A stretch of 64,000 nt of DNA from Malurus cyaneus samueli. Taxonomy: Eukaryota; Chordata; Aves; Passeriformes; Maluridae. How positions within the stretch are numbered: position 1 is the first letter of the stretch; the number at the start of each line of letters is the position of its first letter. Under the pieces are notes generated by a model, which ran no database searches, was not told the origin of the DNA, and saw only the letters and a program-made list of their open reading frames with translations. Of this stretch, positions 25,001-40,000 are shown in pieces. The position numbers were made by a program, and so were the translations under genes. The DNA lies in the NCBI GenBank assembly GCA_009741485.1, contig CM019217.1, forward strand, positions 41,507,298-41,571,297, given 5' to 3'.

Positions 25001-28000
25001 ACAGCAGGTGACACAGGAACAAGTCCAAGTGGGTTTTGAATGTCTCTAGAGAGGGAGACTTCCTGATCTCCCCGGGCAGCCTGCTCTAGTCTCCGCCACA
25101 CTCAACATAAAGAAGCTCTTCCTCACATTTAGGTGGAACTTCTTGTATTTTAGTTCATGGCCACTGCTCCTTGTCCTGTTGCTGAGCACCACTCTCTTGA
25201 TACCTGCCTTTAAGATATTTATATGCATTAATGAGAGCCCCTCTCAGTAGAGTCTTCTCTGAGAAGAGAGATGTTCCAGATCCCTAATTATCTCTGGGGC
25301 TCTCCTGGACTGCCTCCAGTAGCTCCTCATCCTCCTTGACCTGTTGAGCCCAGGACTATGGCCTCACTAGGGCTGAGTACAGGAGCAGGGTGACCTCCCT
25401 CGAGCTGCTGGACTGCTCTTCCTAATGCACCCCAGGACAGCATTGGCTCTCCTGGCAGCAAGAGCTCTGCAGGCTCATGGCCAACTTGTCATCCATCAGA
25501 GACAGCATCATATCAGACCAATCTGATGTTGCTTAAGGAAGTTAAATACACACACATATCACTGTTTTGGATCATATATGCAGTCATGCCAGCAGGAAGC
25601 TTCTTAATTGCTATAGAGAGAACCTGCTGACAATTATAGATAAACCTTTAAAATTGCATACTGAGGTCACACAGTTAATCCAGAGAAAGGTTAGTTATAA
25701 ATTTTACAATTCAGCAGTACTTACAGTAGTGAAAGAGTATGGCAACATTCTTATCTCTAGACAACTATCTTCTGCAGTCAGTCATTTCTACTACAGTCTA
25801 GTATCATATGGGCCTCAATAAAACTTTACCTCCCTTGCAACACTTGCCTCTAAATGGCAAAATAAGATGTTCCAACTTGCATACATTGATTTCAAATATA
25901 GTTAATTCTGTCTGCTACTGTGATGGAAAGGAGAAGCAGCTCAAAGTTTTTTTTTCTCTGTTTGTAACTTGAAATTGCAAAGATTCTTCCCAATATTTAT
26001 CTTTAAAGAGAAGTCTTAAAAGTAATAAAGGAAAGCACATGATTCTTGCATGAACAGGCTTTGCATATAATGAATTAAGGGCTTACACCTTTCAAAACAG
26101 CAGGTGTGGCTGTTCAGAACAGGCAAGTAAAAAAGTAACCTACTGAAATAACCTGTTTCTGTAGATTTCAGTAACACCACAACTCCTGCTCTAACTCAGT
26201 ACTTTAACTCACATGCATTGCATGAAGTAGATCTGCTAGAAGACATTGCTTCAATTTTTCATCATTATTTATTCCATGCAGCACTAGATCAGGTATATAT
26301 GTATGACAGTAACCACCCAATAGTGATCTTCCAAAGTTTTTCACACATTGACTGCTGATGGTATTTGACCTGAAATACAGAAATACAAAGCAGTTAAGAT
26401 CCTTGCTTGACAAATTGCATTCAGATTTTACATGAATGCAAAGTCACGCCTGCTCCTACTGCTAATATTAATCAACAGTTGTACTCCAAGTACATAAATG
26501 TTCACATTAGCAAACATCTACTGGTGCTCTTTGAAACAAGAATTTTAAAAGCTGAAATTTAACAATGTATTGATTTCTTCAAATTGTAAATAAGCAAATT
26601 TATATGCACATTACATTGTGGATGTATGAACTCCCCACTCTGCAGCTTACAATTTTGCTAAATTTGAATTTTCTTCAATTCTCATACTTAAGTTGAGTCT
26701 ATAAGCTGACCTTAAGCATCATCAAACACCATGTGCACCTGCAACACTCAAAAGATTTCAAATAGGATGCCCATATTTATTTCAAATCAGTATTTGACTC
26801 AACAATTATACCAAATCTAAACAGTTATCTTTTTAAGGAACATTTTGCTTGTCCTCTGATGTTCTATCTACATGTCTACATTTCATGTTTCAGATAGTTT
26901 ACATTAGAAGTTTGATCACCTTTTGTTAGGCACTTGAAGCATATCTTTGTCATGAAACTTCACTACCCTAAACCTGCTCTGTTTTCATTTTTTGCCATAT
27001 CTGCAAGAATTCTAACCACATCACTGTTTGCAAAAAAATGACTTGTTTGCAAGGAACTGAGTCAAGATCCAGAAGATTTCAGACTTGAAACTCTAAAAAA
27101 CTCCAAACTAGCCACAGCATTGACTCCATTTAGTTCTAAGTTAATCAGACTACTTTACCTTGGTAAAGGAAGTTCCACTTCTGCAAATTCTTCAAGTCGT
27201 TTGCTGATGTTATCATGATGCACTTCATCAGGGATACAACAGTCACCTTCTTCATCACTAGCTCCAAGAGCACTGTCTGAACTCTCATTCCTTGGAATGT
27301 CCCCTTCAACTCTGAAGGAGGTTTTCCTTCTAGAATCCCCATAGGGGACATCTTTAGCACCTACTTTAGGGGAATCCTGTTTGACAGCAGAATCTGCTTC
27401 TACGCAGTCAGAAGAATAGTTCTCCAGATTGGCAGAGCATAAAGTTCTATTTTCTTTCATGTTTGGCAAATTTACAGTTTCTACGTTATCCATGGGCAAA
27501 AGCAGTTTACTAGATACTGTGTTCATTAAATTCACTTCAGTTCCTTTACTTTCTGTATGTTGGTTAAGCATACTTTCCTTCTCACATGGTGGGGTTTGTG
27601 CATAACAAACATTATGTTTACTGATGGGTATAAAGGCAGCTTCACAACTGTCTTCTTGATTCTGAGAAGCACCCACAGTCAGATTTGTGGAACTAGAGGC
27701 ACAATGTACCACCTCTGGATTTTTAATTAATGCCTTCAGATTTTCTTCCATTTCTCTTCTATGAGTTTCTAAGTCTGACTCTGGTGATGCTGAACTTCCA
27801 ATCTGAAAAGTGACCTTTTCTAAGTGTGAATTCCTGTGGCCAGACCTTTCAGGACAAGGTAGGGCAGATGACCTACTAGAAGACTGCTTTTCCACTTTTC
27901 TCTCATTCTGGTTCTTGCTCTTCTTTACATCCATTACATCCTCTAATTTAGATGACTCTTCAGAGTGGTAGGACACAAGTCCTGTATCAATGACAGTTCT

Positions 28001-31000
28001 CCTCTTACCATCAGCTCCTCCTTTACACAAGTTGCTACTTAGACAGTCAACAGATGTTTCAGAGCTCTGACTAGCCTTTCCTATTGCTTCCTTCTTTTCT
28101 TTTGAAGAGACTGGGACAGCCTGAGGGCTTTCTGGTTCATGCACCCACTCCACACTGTTGCTCTTATTTCCATCATTCTTTGGAGGTAGGATTGGAGGCA
28201 CAAGAGCAGGTTCATTTTTAACTGTGACAACCACATAATCAGACTCCTCTACCTCTCCCTTTTCTAGTGCAGTTGTGATCTTGCTTCCATTTAGCACCTG
28301 CTCTCCTTCCACAGCTTTCTCACTCCACGTCAGCTGATTTTCCTGCAGCTCAGAGCACCGAATAAAGTAAGTTAGAACATAGAGCAGGCGCTGCACCAAC
28401 TCCTTGCGTTTCCCAACAATAACAGTTCGAGTCAATCTAACTGGAGAGCCTATGGCACCATAGAGATCACCTGCACAGGAAAGCAAAACTTTAGAATATA
28501 ACCTATACTGTTCAAATTCAACACATTTTGAAAAAGCACTTACTATGTACACAAATTAGACAGTAAATTTCTTTCACAGTAAATTCAGAAAAGTTTTAAC
28601 AAAGAGTAACAAAGGAAGTCCCCAAATGCTGCTTATACCTGGCTTTTGTCCAGAAGTGTTTTGGTGGTTTTGTGAGAAATTATGTGCTATTACTCATTTT
28701 CTTTCTGTTCAGAGCCATTAAGTTTTTTATTTACACTATGCCTACAAGATATTATCACTTGGAAATTGACACAAGAGAAGGCAAAGAAGAATGCAGATCC
28801 AGCAAAACTCTGAAGCAAGCTATATTATTTTTCTACCCATTTTCTTTCATATCAAAGTTATTCAGTTTCAGTGCAGTGACTTTTCTGTTCAACTCAGGCA
28901 TTTTTACACAGATAAAATCATAATTAAATTTTTCAGGACTAAGATATCTATTAAAAAAAGGAAAAAAATTAGCTTAATAAATGAGCTTCAGAAAAAAGAG
29001 GCATGGAACTACCTTATTGACCAAGGCACGTGATGTGTTTGTGGGAGCCAACCTCACTTATACAAGCATTTAATTTCAGCAGAGGACAGCGGAGAAGTAG
29101 AAAATCAAAATACAAAAATAATGTGAAAGGCACTACAACATCATCTGAGTACCCCCAAGAACTACTTCTCCGCTAGATCATTTATCCTGAAGAACTGCTT
29201 TTTTAACAGAACTAAGGTATGCATCCTACTTTAAACGTACTTCTTTGTGAGAGTGGCAATTACCCTCCAGCTGCTTACAATCATCTATCAGCTAAAGGGT
29301 TTCCACTCCAAAGCCCTGGGAGAAGTAAACATAAATAGCCAGTGAGGGAATATTCACATGCCCTATTGGACAAAGATCAGCGAACTCAAGAAGTGTCTAC
29401 TCCTAGGTTGAGTTAACCCAGTTGTCTTCACCTGACATCCATTAGAGAACACCCACTAAACTGTCTTGGCTTAACCAAACTATAGCTGATCTCACCAGCA
29501 CATGGGAGAGAGCCAGCAAAAGCTCAATTTTCTTCAGCCACCCGTGAAAGAGTAGAAAGCAGGCTTCCCCACCTTGAGGCTTTATCAGCTACCTGCTAAA
29601 CTACCAGACTGCTTTTAGGTGCTAAATTCTTTCTCTGGGCTGATCAAATTCTGTTCTGGATGGCGCTTGCCATCAGAATTTTGTACTAGACCTAAAGAAG
29701 CAACACTATATTAAAGTTATAATCAAAGCTTCAGAGAGGTTTCTTCCAAGAGCAAGGGGGCCTCTGGTTTCAACAGTAACACAACCGAAAAAAAAAAACC
29801 CAAAGGGCACATTTATGTCCAACTTCCTCCTCACTATACAGAACATAAAAGGAATAATTCCTACAAAATAAGGATCAGTGGGACAGTAATTCCATGGCTC
29901 TCTTACTGTCTCCCCTGCTAAGACATGCTATTTCCCATGAGGCCAGTGATGTACTGGAGAGGCCCCTGGGTGATGGCATCAGGGGTGCCACCTTTCCTCA
30001 TAGTTAGAAACACTCTTGCAACAACCCCAGGGCCTAACAAGCCAGCAAATTCATTCCTCAGGAACCAAAAGTGTGCTTCAGACCACTCCATTAATATCAA
30101 AGACTGGCAGGCCACAGGGACAAGCATTTTGGAAATGAAATGTGAATATATTGTTTTACTTTAGAGTTGAGCACAGTTGCTATGGAAATCAGATTCAGGC
30201 TTCATGCTCATTTGCACAATTGGCTTTTATATAATACTATTAAGACAGTACAAAAAGTCAAAATTGTGATCTTCAAAACACACCATTTTAATACTTGTTA
30301 ATACCATACCCTTAGATTGAAGATGATGTTTAAGAGACAGTATGTCTCCCTGACAGAGGGACTTAAAATTGTATCAGTATGTAATTGCAATTGATATGTA
30401 ATGAACATAAGCTCTGAAGGTGGAAAGACAAGTACATTAAAATCCTCTGTCATTTCCATTTTTAAGCACTAAGACTTGATTTTTTGTTTTTCCTCCCTCT
30501 TCCTCAAAGACCAGCAGAGGGCAACATCTCACTTTCACAATCAGATTTTGCAACCACCCAGTAACAGCTTTTTGGGCTTTGTAAGAATGAAACAAAGCCA
30601 GAGAGCATTTTGAGTTCAGGCACGGAGGACTTGGCAAGACAAAAAGAGAAAAAGACTCTTGACTAGTCACCAGTGGTGACTCCTGGGAGCGACCACAAGA
30701 GCTACTACCGAGCTTACGCCTCCAGTCCAGCTGGTTTTTATAACTCCAGGCCTGGCTCCGTCCTCAACACCAAGAGCACACTTCTAATTTCCCCTTCTAA
30801 CCTCTGCATAATGTTTAAAAGACATCTTAAACCAGGAAACAATTCACTACAACTACATGGCCAAACTGAGAATAACAAGCCTAACTGAGACAATTAGCAA
30901 GAAACACCACCAGTATCACAGAGTAAGTCACATCACTGCCTTACTGGGCACTCGTGTTATTTTAAATGGCAATACAGCATATCAGCTAAAGTGAAAAGTG

Positions 31001-34000
31001 ATCTGATGTCAGATTCACATCTGCTGCCAAGAAGAAGAGGACTTTTCAAATATCTACCACTGACAATTATTTTCTCAGCTTTCATTCATCTACTCATTGA
31101 CATCAGTTATCTAGTCCTTTATAGCAAGACAATTTATATGCTATAAAATATTTGTCAGAGACCAGCCTGAGGCACACAGCATGGAAAAGTATCTTGGTCC
31201 AAGCCCATTCACGTAAGAGTAAATGAATGGTGGCACTGCGAGTTGCCACACTGCTAATCTATTGCACAGCTGTCTAGCTATGTGAGAGAGACAAAATGAG
31301 GTAACCAGGGCATTTTCAACTACAAGGGAATTCCAAGGCCCAAATCTCAATTCCAAAGCTCTTCTCAATCCAATCTATTCTGTCTTGCTCTTTCCCAAAC
31401 TGCTCAGACCACTCACAGCACTTACACAGACTTAGTACTTCTATAACAAGTTACTTAACCAGACAGTTTAACACAGAATGACAGCAAGGAAGAAGAAAAA
31501 AAAAAGCAAGATATACAAAGAGGCCTCCAAATACTCTGATTAACCAAGCAAAAGACACCTAATGGTAGCAGCAAATGTGACCTGGATCACAAGTAGCTCT
31601 TATCTAAAAGGAATGGATACACATTGTTGTAGAAGAATCTGGAGCTTTCCAAAATCTATACTGACCCAGCTGTGCCCAGAGAGGGTTATATGGGTGGGAT
31701 TTTGCCAGCATGTTCACCGACTGCGACGTGCGCTTCTCAGAGAAGGCTTTGATGGGAGGATGGTCAACTGGCATCACTGTTGGGACCCAAGCCAGATGAT
31801 ACGTCAGCACTGCGGTCAACAAAGCAGCAAAGAACCTAGAAATAAAAAGGTAGGTCCAAAGTGACACCAGCAGAAGAACATCCCATTAAGTGCTTTAACA
31901 TATTCACTCACACTGGAAAGCACACAAGCTTTTTTTTTTTAAGAAAAAGGGAGTGGGGGAAGCTTACTGGTTTCTGTTGATCTGTTCTATCAGAAATGTA
32001 AATTCTTTAAGAAAACGCTGGCATAGCTGATTCTTTTCCAGGGTGCTGGACATCATATTAAGCCACACAGGCTCTGCAATCCTTGGAACAGAATATAGAT
32101 TCCAGATGGTAACTCTGCTCAAAGAAAATTCCCAAAAAGTAAGTGTTAACATGTACATTTCAATCTTGCAAATAAACACAAGTAGCCCCTTTCCTCTTCT
32201 GTTGTCCAGATTGTAGTTTATTTTTTGTAAGATCTAGGAGACTTAAAAACAAAGACATTTTACTCTTCCAGTAATTACTAGTGTCCAGAACACTGTTTAA
32301 TTCAGTAACCTAGTGTCTTCATATGAATTACGTATTTGGCTTCCCCTTCTTGCATTCCCGTGTGCCTTTTATTCAGAGAAACCATTCAGAATTACATTTG
32401 AGGGGAAAAAGAACCCATTCTGTTCATTGCAGGGATTCAATTGCACACTCCAGATACTACGATAACTCCATTCCTTAAAGTCTTCTCTCTCTCCTGGGCT
32501 GATTTCTTAGCCTTTGACCATTCCTTCCTTTCTTAAGTATGAAAAAGAGAGCTTCTGACTGCAACTTTCTTGCCAGTTACATTGTTTAGTATCTATGGCT
32601 AGGAGCAGACAATTCATCTGCCTGAGTACATCTACCCGACTGTACAGGCATCAGCAGAAGCCATTTCTTGATGAGATATTTAGACTTTAACTACAGTCCC
32701 AGGAACATGTGAGAACTAGTTTCATTCTCATTTGGAAAACGACTGAGTTGGTTTTGCTACAGTTTCCTGAAAACATTTACCCAACACCCAATGCGGAAAA
32801 TTCATTCACGCTAACTTCAAGACTGTCTAAAATACAAGACCTTGCATTCAGTTGCATAAAACTGAAAGTGACAAATATCTTTCAAGGGGCATGAAAAGTG
32901 CTCTCCTTGTAATTCAGAATTCCATCAACTCACCTGAATTCTCCCAGGGCATCCATGACACGGCTGATATAAACCTGCACTCTCTGGCTGGATTCTGCTA
33001 TTTTTCTACATGAGATCATGGCCTTGATTAAGAGTTAAAGACACAAAACAGCTGCTTAAAGGATTCACATTCTTCATCTTTTTAAGCTTCATTAACATGT
33101 CAAAATCACTAAGATCTAGTCCCAGTCCTATACAGCCACTCAGGACAGCAATAATTGCCAACCTCCCTCCACCTCACAAGAAACCAATCCCTAATACAGG
33201 ACAAGGCAAAAGAGAACATTTCTGAGTAAGAAGATAGCTACAAGTACTTTGTGTCTCTCTTTTAGACACTGCATGAAAGGCTAGAGTACCATCATTTCCA
33301 CAGTCTCTAGGGAGTCAAGAAAACCTCAGTGAAATATGGCAAGAAGGAAAGAAAAACCACCCATAGCATAAAACTCCATTCTAATTCTGTCTAGAAAAGA
33401 AACTGCACCGCTTTCAGCAAATGCTGAGTTCCTACACTGGGCTCAAGCTCAAGACTGCATGTGTAAGGAGGGAGGCAAGCTTGAAACCACGCACCTTCTC
33501 CCACTCTTCATCTATCAGATTCTAGAATACTTCATTCTGATTGACATCTATTTTACCATACTATGCCAAATTAGTATTCTGTACCTTTTCTATTGCATAT
33601 TTCAGCTTGTTCATGTGAGACTCAAAAAGAGGAAAGTGAGAGAAAAAGAAATCCTGGAAGTTTCTCTGTGCTTCTTCATTTTCAGGCAGAGAAAAGATTA
33701 TGCTGATTGCAATTTTCTTCCTCCGGACCATTGCAGGATTGGAGCTACAGCTTTCATCAGCCATACTAAACATTTCTTCAGTGGACCTGTAAGACAGATT
33801 TGTAAGCAAGTGAGAGGTAATTCAGCTTCTATTCATACCTCTCCATATAGTAAAGGGCAATTAATTCATAGGACTCCTTTGACAGACTACATAAGGCTTT
33901 GCTGTCACATGTTTTCTAACAGAGGATCCCTGACATTTTGATGGATATGCCTGTTCAAACAGGAAGAAGACAATTCCCAGAGAGGCCTGGTGAAAACACT

Positions 34001-37000
34001 TTACTCTGAAACACAACTATTAGATTCCCTCCCGGATTTATCTTTGAGGGAGTTGAAGAAAAGGGAACAGAGATACACTGCTGAGCACCTAGAAAGGAGC
34101 TCGAGTGCTGGATGCAGTTCACAGCTCCAAAGTTACCTTTAACCTCTTTTTATTATGATTGTATGTGATGTATCTACTGCTGCTCCCGAGGGAAGCTGGG
34201 AAACATATACTCTATACTACCTATATTCTTCTGGCATCTAAGATGGATGTTTGCATTTCATTTGCATACAAAGTAAAACTTCCCATTTTCACTGAAGACA
34301 AAAGGTCATCACACAGTAATTACTGTGAAAACACAAAGTTAATGCCTAAACACATTTGCCCAGCTCAAAGTTGTGTAGACTTCGGCTTAAAAAGATTTGT
34401 TTTCTGCTTAAAACCATGAAAAAAATACCAGAGAGGAAAAAAAATCACCCACCCAGTGGCTATTTTACAATCATAATTATTTCCTCAAGTTCTGTTTATT
34501 CCCTTGATAGTTCTGCCACATTTGTCTCAACAATTATGTCTATTCTCAATATTACACATGGGCTGCTACTAGGATCAATACTGCTCCATGTTTTGATTAT
34601 CAGCCTGGCCTATGGATCAAAACACACCTTAAGTGAGTTTGTAAATATTATCAAATGGGGGGAAAATGGTCAGTCAAGGGGAGGGCACTGTCCAGAAGAT
34701 GAATATCCTTGGAGATTTTCAAGACTCAATCAGACAAGTTCCACAGTCACCACATGTAAATTCTAAGTTAGTGCTTTGCACAGACAACTGATTTGGATGA
34801 TATCCACAAGTCTCACCCCAGTGTAAGTTTTACTGTGATTATACAAAAGGGTGGCAATTCCCTTATCCTGTTTTTCTACAAATACTAGTCCTGTAGTGGC
34901 TAGATATTGATACTGCTGGGTTTACAAAATTGTGATTTTTTTCTTGCGTAAAGCATCTTGGATCAATTTCACTGAAAAAAACTATCTTCTACATATATCA
35001 TTTATAAGCATAAATAAGTAAAACAGTATGGACAAAATGTGTGTTATATGGAACTTTACTGAATAATGGATTTTAATCTACTGAGAAATTATAGAGGAAA
35101 AGGGTAAAAAAGACAAGAAAGCCATGGAGACATTCTGAGCAGCAGTTCATCTGGAAGTAGCTTGTTTCTGGAGTTTCTTTGTAAGTTAAGACTGCAGTAC
35201 CAGTAAGTGGTAATTAAAAGTTTGAAGTCTTTTTATATCAGAATTATCTTAAAATGGAGTCTGTAGTATTTATAGAACACTATGAAGCAATTAACAAAAG
35301 GAAAGGCTCAGGGCTAAGCATCCACTCTAAGTCCATTCTAAAAATAAATGGTTTACAGTTTAATTGGTTCGACAAAGTTAAATACACAAAAATTTCTCAT
35401 CACAGAGGTATGAGTCCATGAACACAGGATAAAACACACAATAAAACCGCAGCAAAAACCAGCTTGTGGGAAAACAGAGTTCAAGACAAAAACATAACCT
35501 CATTTGAACTTCAGGAACTTGCATGCAGAGACAGAAATTCCCAAGGAAGTGGGGAAAGGATGGTCAGTCAGCATCTAAGAAACATCACAAGCTTTTGTAC
35601 TGCTTCCCAGGAACAGAAACTGAAGAATTTAGGTCTGAGAGAGAAGCCTTTAGAACAAAGCTGCTAAGCCAGCTTGCTTGCCAATTGACAATGTGGAGTT
35701 CCAACAAGACATCTCAATTTCTTTGAGCTATTGGCCTAAAACATCAGGCACAGAGACTGTCAAATCTTGGCTGTACAAACTGGGGTGCAAACTCCGGCAC
35801 TGAAGTATTCAACCAGAAGCCTACTGTTTCTCTAGCAAGTAACCAGAAAGCAAGTATCTGAAGAGGCTTTTTGGCTTAGAAAGAGTCCCAGTTCAAGAAT
35901 AGTTCAATGCAGTGAAAATAACAATGGTCCTATTTCCAGTATCTTTCCCTGGCACACGTTCTTCAGCATGGGAAAAAATCCTACTGCTTACAGTGAATAA
36001 CCAGTACAAGGAGACTACTTTTCTCTAAACAATTTTTAACTTTCAGAACACTGTGCAGAAATTTGAGAATCTTCAGCAACTTCTTAAACTGAGCTGGAAT
36101 GGTCTTATTTACTCTAGATGATTTAACCTTTTTTACATAGGTTGCGCTCAACCTTATTTCTTTAGAAAATTAAAAACTGCTTCAGTTTACTCAGAGCAAA
36201 ATGTTTATTTGCTTATTCTCAACTGCTAGTGTAATTTAGAAAGCACGACTGCTACATTAGTACCATGGCACGATTCTTCATGTTAAAAATGATTCACTAA
36301 GCATATCTAGAAAAAAGCTGCAAGTGTTGGTTGACACTAGGGAAAGAAGTCTTTTCAAACGAGGTTAAGTTTTTTTTTTAACTGACTACATATTTTAACT
36401 GGCAGCTTTTATGCTTCTCTTAACTGAAAACAGTGAAAAGGGAGAAAGGCCAAATACGACGAATTTTCTTGTAGGTCTCCACTAATTCCATGCTGTCTCT
36501 GGGTACAGGTGGATGAGTACAGAGAGAGGATAATCAAGAACCATTTGCTATTTCACAAATGACAAGGGAAGAATTTGCTTATTAGCTATGAAAAGTCTGC
36601 TGCATTCCATGCTTTGTTATGCCACTGAGCTACAAAAGCTAATAAAATTCCAAAACAGAAGCCAAGCTTTTTGATCTCAGCTTTTTTTTTCTTCCTGTTT
36701 TGGCAGAAGTCACATCAGGAACATCCTGTACCAGCCAAGAGAGTCGTCATGGGCTATTACTCCAAAATTTCACTAACTGCTCACTAGTCAGACTTCATCA
36801 TAGTATAAAGTAATTATGGCAGCAGTGCTGCTACAGTCCCTTTCATCTCAATAGGATGCTCTGCTCCTTCAGAAACAGTTTAGTTTGTTTTTCAGAATAT
36901 GGCTTCACGCACAGCCATACATCCATACCACATTCATACACAGCCCTCATATTCAATAAAAACAATTATATTTCAAACTAGGCTTTGAAGACAAAACTTA

Positions 37001-40000
37001 ATCTTTCTTTATATTCACAAGCTTATGCAACATGCATAGAAGATACCTTGAGTTGAGAACATTTAATAACAGGATTTGTATTTAAAGAAAAGAGGCTTAA
37101 GTTCTATTTAGCTTAAATTACTGCCAAACAGCTGTTGTACACTGAAGAACAGTGCTGCACTCACCACCTTGGAATAATTCCATTCTCTAAACTGGTTGTC
37201 TGACTTCGGAGCCAGCGACGTTGGTAGCTGCTAGAAGATGATGATGAAGAACTTGGAGATGGAAAAGGAGTAACCAGAAGACTGCTCAGAGATGCTATGA
37301 AGAAAGCAAGAAACCCCACATACAATGAGTTACAAACAGGTGTTAGTTAAATATTTTTCTTCATACTCTAAGTGGGAACAATTTCTCAAAATATGGTTCT
37401 TGCTTGCTGATCTTTTTCACATAACTGACTTGCAACAGGAGAGACAATTACTCTTAATGAATCTTACTGCCTGAGGACAACTTGTTGTGAAGTAGATCTT
37501 CCCTTCTAGAACATACTAATTTTTCTTATTCTCATTAAAATTGCTCAGTCCCAAGAATTGTTGCCCTCCCATCACAATAGAGAGGACAGCTTCTGGTCTT
37601 CTGACATCATTTTCCTATTCAGTGCAAAAAATATTTCTCTTCATTTGCACTAGTAAAGGCTCCAATCAGTTCTTGCTCAAAATCATAAACTGGTTAAGAA
37701 CTCAGAACAGGGTGGCTGTAAACAAATATAATTACAAATATTCTTGCATTAAGGCTTGGGGCAAATGCAGAATGCAAACCACCTAGCAGATAAAAACGAT
37801 TATGGCTTTATAGGTCACGAGGTGTCTGTATTTCAGGTGAATCACTGCACCAAAGAATTGTAACAATTACAAAAGTAAGCAAACAAGATAGACAGCAGAT
37901 ACCTGACCGAGCAATGCCGCTGTCTCTGTCCTCATTTTGTCCTCTGCTAGGCATATCAACAGGTGTGCTGTGTGCTGTAACAGACCAGATCAATAGAAAA
38001 TATTACATAACTCATCACACTATTTGTCAGCATTTTAAAAAAATATTTAAGTTTAAAGGTCATATGCCAAAAAAATTACACCCCGTACAGTTGCTCAAAA
38101 TCGGCAGTATGGTGTGAAGAGAAGTGGCAGCAAACAGTAGTCTATGCTGAGTATCATGCTACTAGAGGAAGCTTATTTGCCCAATGTAAATGTAAAAACA
38201 CCTCTAAGGAGCTTAAGAATATGAATACAGTTTGTATTATCAGAAATCAGATATGCTTTGAAAGTGAGGGCTGGTGGCACCCTCATCTGTCACTCTTGAT
38301 GAACTTTGAATATGCAAGATTGCCATTTAACACGGGTTAAGATCATAATGAAATAGTCTAGCACAAAGGTCCATTAAAAGCTTATGTTTCACTTGCCGAG
38401 CAGATTTACTGTCCACAAAGCCTCACAGTAGGAAACATTCAGCCTATATCCCATTACTTTGAAGTGTTAGTAGTGCAGAGCCACTCAAATTGTAGAGCAT
38501 GCAAGATTTGCAAAGGCTGTGAAGAAACTGCATTGGTATTTCAGGTCACATTTGTGCAGTTAGCAGAAGTAATTAGGCCTAAGATCTACCCACCTGCCTG
38601 GATCATCATTCTGCCTGTAAAAGGAGACTTTACATTTTGAGAATTGACGAAATTTATATTGCTAAAGAAAAAAAATCCCTAAAGCCTCCCAGACTTAGCT
38701 CAAGAATTCTGAATATCTGCCATCAAATTGAAACAAAAGTAGAAGAGATAAGAGAAGAAAGAACCGTACACCAGCAAGACACCTGCACATTAGCAAGAAA
38801 CCAGCAGTAAGCCAGGAAACATAAGTTCTCTAAGAAACATAAGGGCTAATTCATCTTTGAAAACATTGCATCAAAACATTTTTAAAATTGAACACAGCAA
38901 TTTAGCCATTTTTTCAAAAGAAATGAGTATATGCCAGATACACCTGTTGCCCCTATTTTAGCCCTCTGTTTCTAGAGATTAATTATGTATATCCTGCAAA
39001 GAATCAGAATGAGCTGGATTTTTGTGTGCATATGGATGGGTCACACTGTGGCTGGCATTCCACACAAACCTGCAAAGAAAGAAGCACTGCGGATGAGCCG
39101 GAGGGGACCTCCTTCAGACACACCCTGCAGCAGTTTGCTGCTACACAGCTGTAACACACCTAGGAAACAAAAGCAATGTAGAGAAAATGGAAAAAAATGG
39201 AAAAAAAAAATACAAAAAAAAAGTAAAAAAAAACCCAAGGAGGTGATGTACTGGGAAAAAAAGCCAAAACTGAATGAACAGATGGCCTCGTGTTGTCAGA
39301 AAGACATAGAACCTGGAAATATTTACCTAAATTATTTCCACTCCGACAGGTTCCCAAACCATTCTGATTCGAGCTCAGCTTTCCCAGACTGGGATCTTGG
39401 TTGATGTATTCAAAGCTATCTTGCAAGCTAAAATAGGGGAAAAAGCCAGTGGTCCTTAAGAATGTGATCAGTAGGCATTAATATTAGCTTAAGAATTAGG
39501 TTCATTTTATTTAAAAAAGAAGGCTGAACATTAACTTTACAATCAAATTCAAGGACAAGTAGGTTTCTGAAACTGGGAGGAAATAGGCATTTGTTTTTTT
39601 ATATCCGAATTATTAGAAGTTTCTTTTCGTCAGATTTGGGGTTCCGTTTATTCACATTTGCCCACTTTGGGGAAGAGGTAAAACAGAACAGCATATTTTC
39701 TGAAGGAAACAGAAGTGGGATACAGGGACTCAAAGCATGCTCAACATATCCCTTCCTCACCCTTCTAACAGCAAGAAGCAACAGAAGCTTTGATTGACCT
39801 AACCTCTGAACTTTATTGCATGTCTTGGACAAATTAAGAAGCAAACCCTTGGAGATTTTTTTTTTTTAATTAAAAATTTGGATGGTCTAACTAGGACCTA
39901 TTAAGAGAATTTTTCTCCACAGCTGTCTTCCTGATTTTCTACTAGGACTACAAAAGACAAAAGAAAGACAGGCAACTGCGCTGGATAGAAAAGGAAAAAA

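Noticed and set aside
27145..27360. Second minus-strand open frame over the 3' end of FNIP2 exon 13
   Set aside because: Out-of-frame shadow of the exon 13 coding frame.
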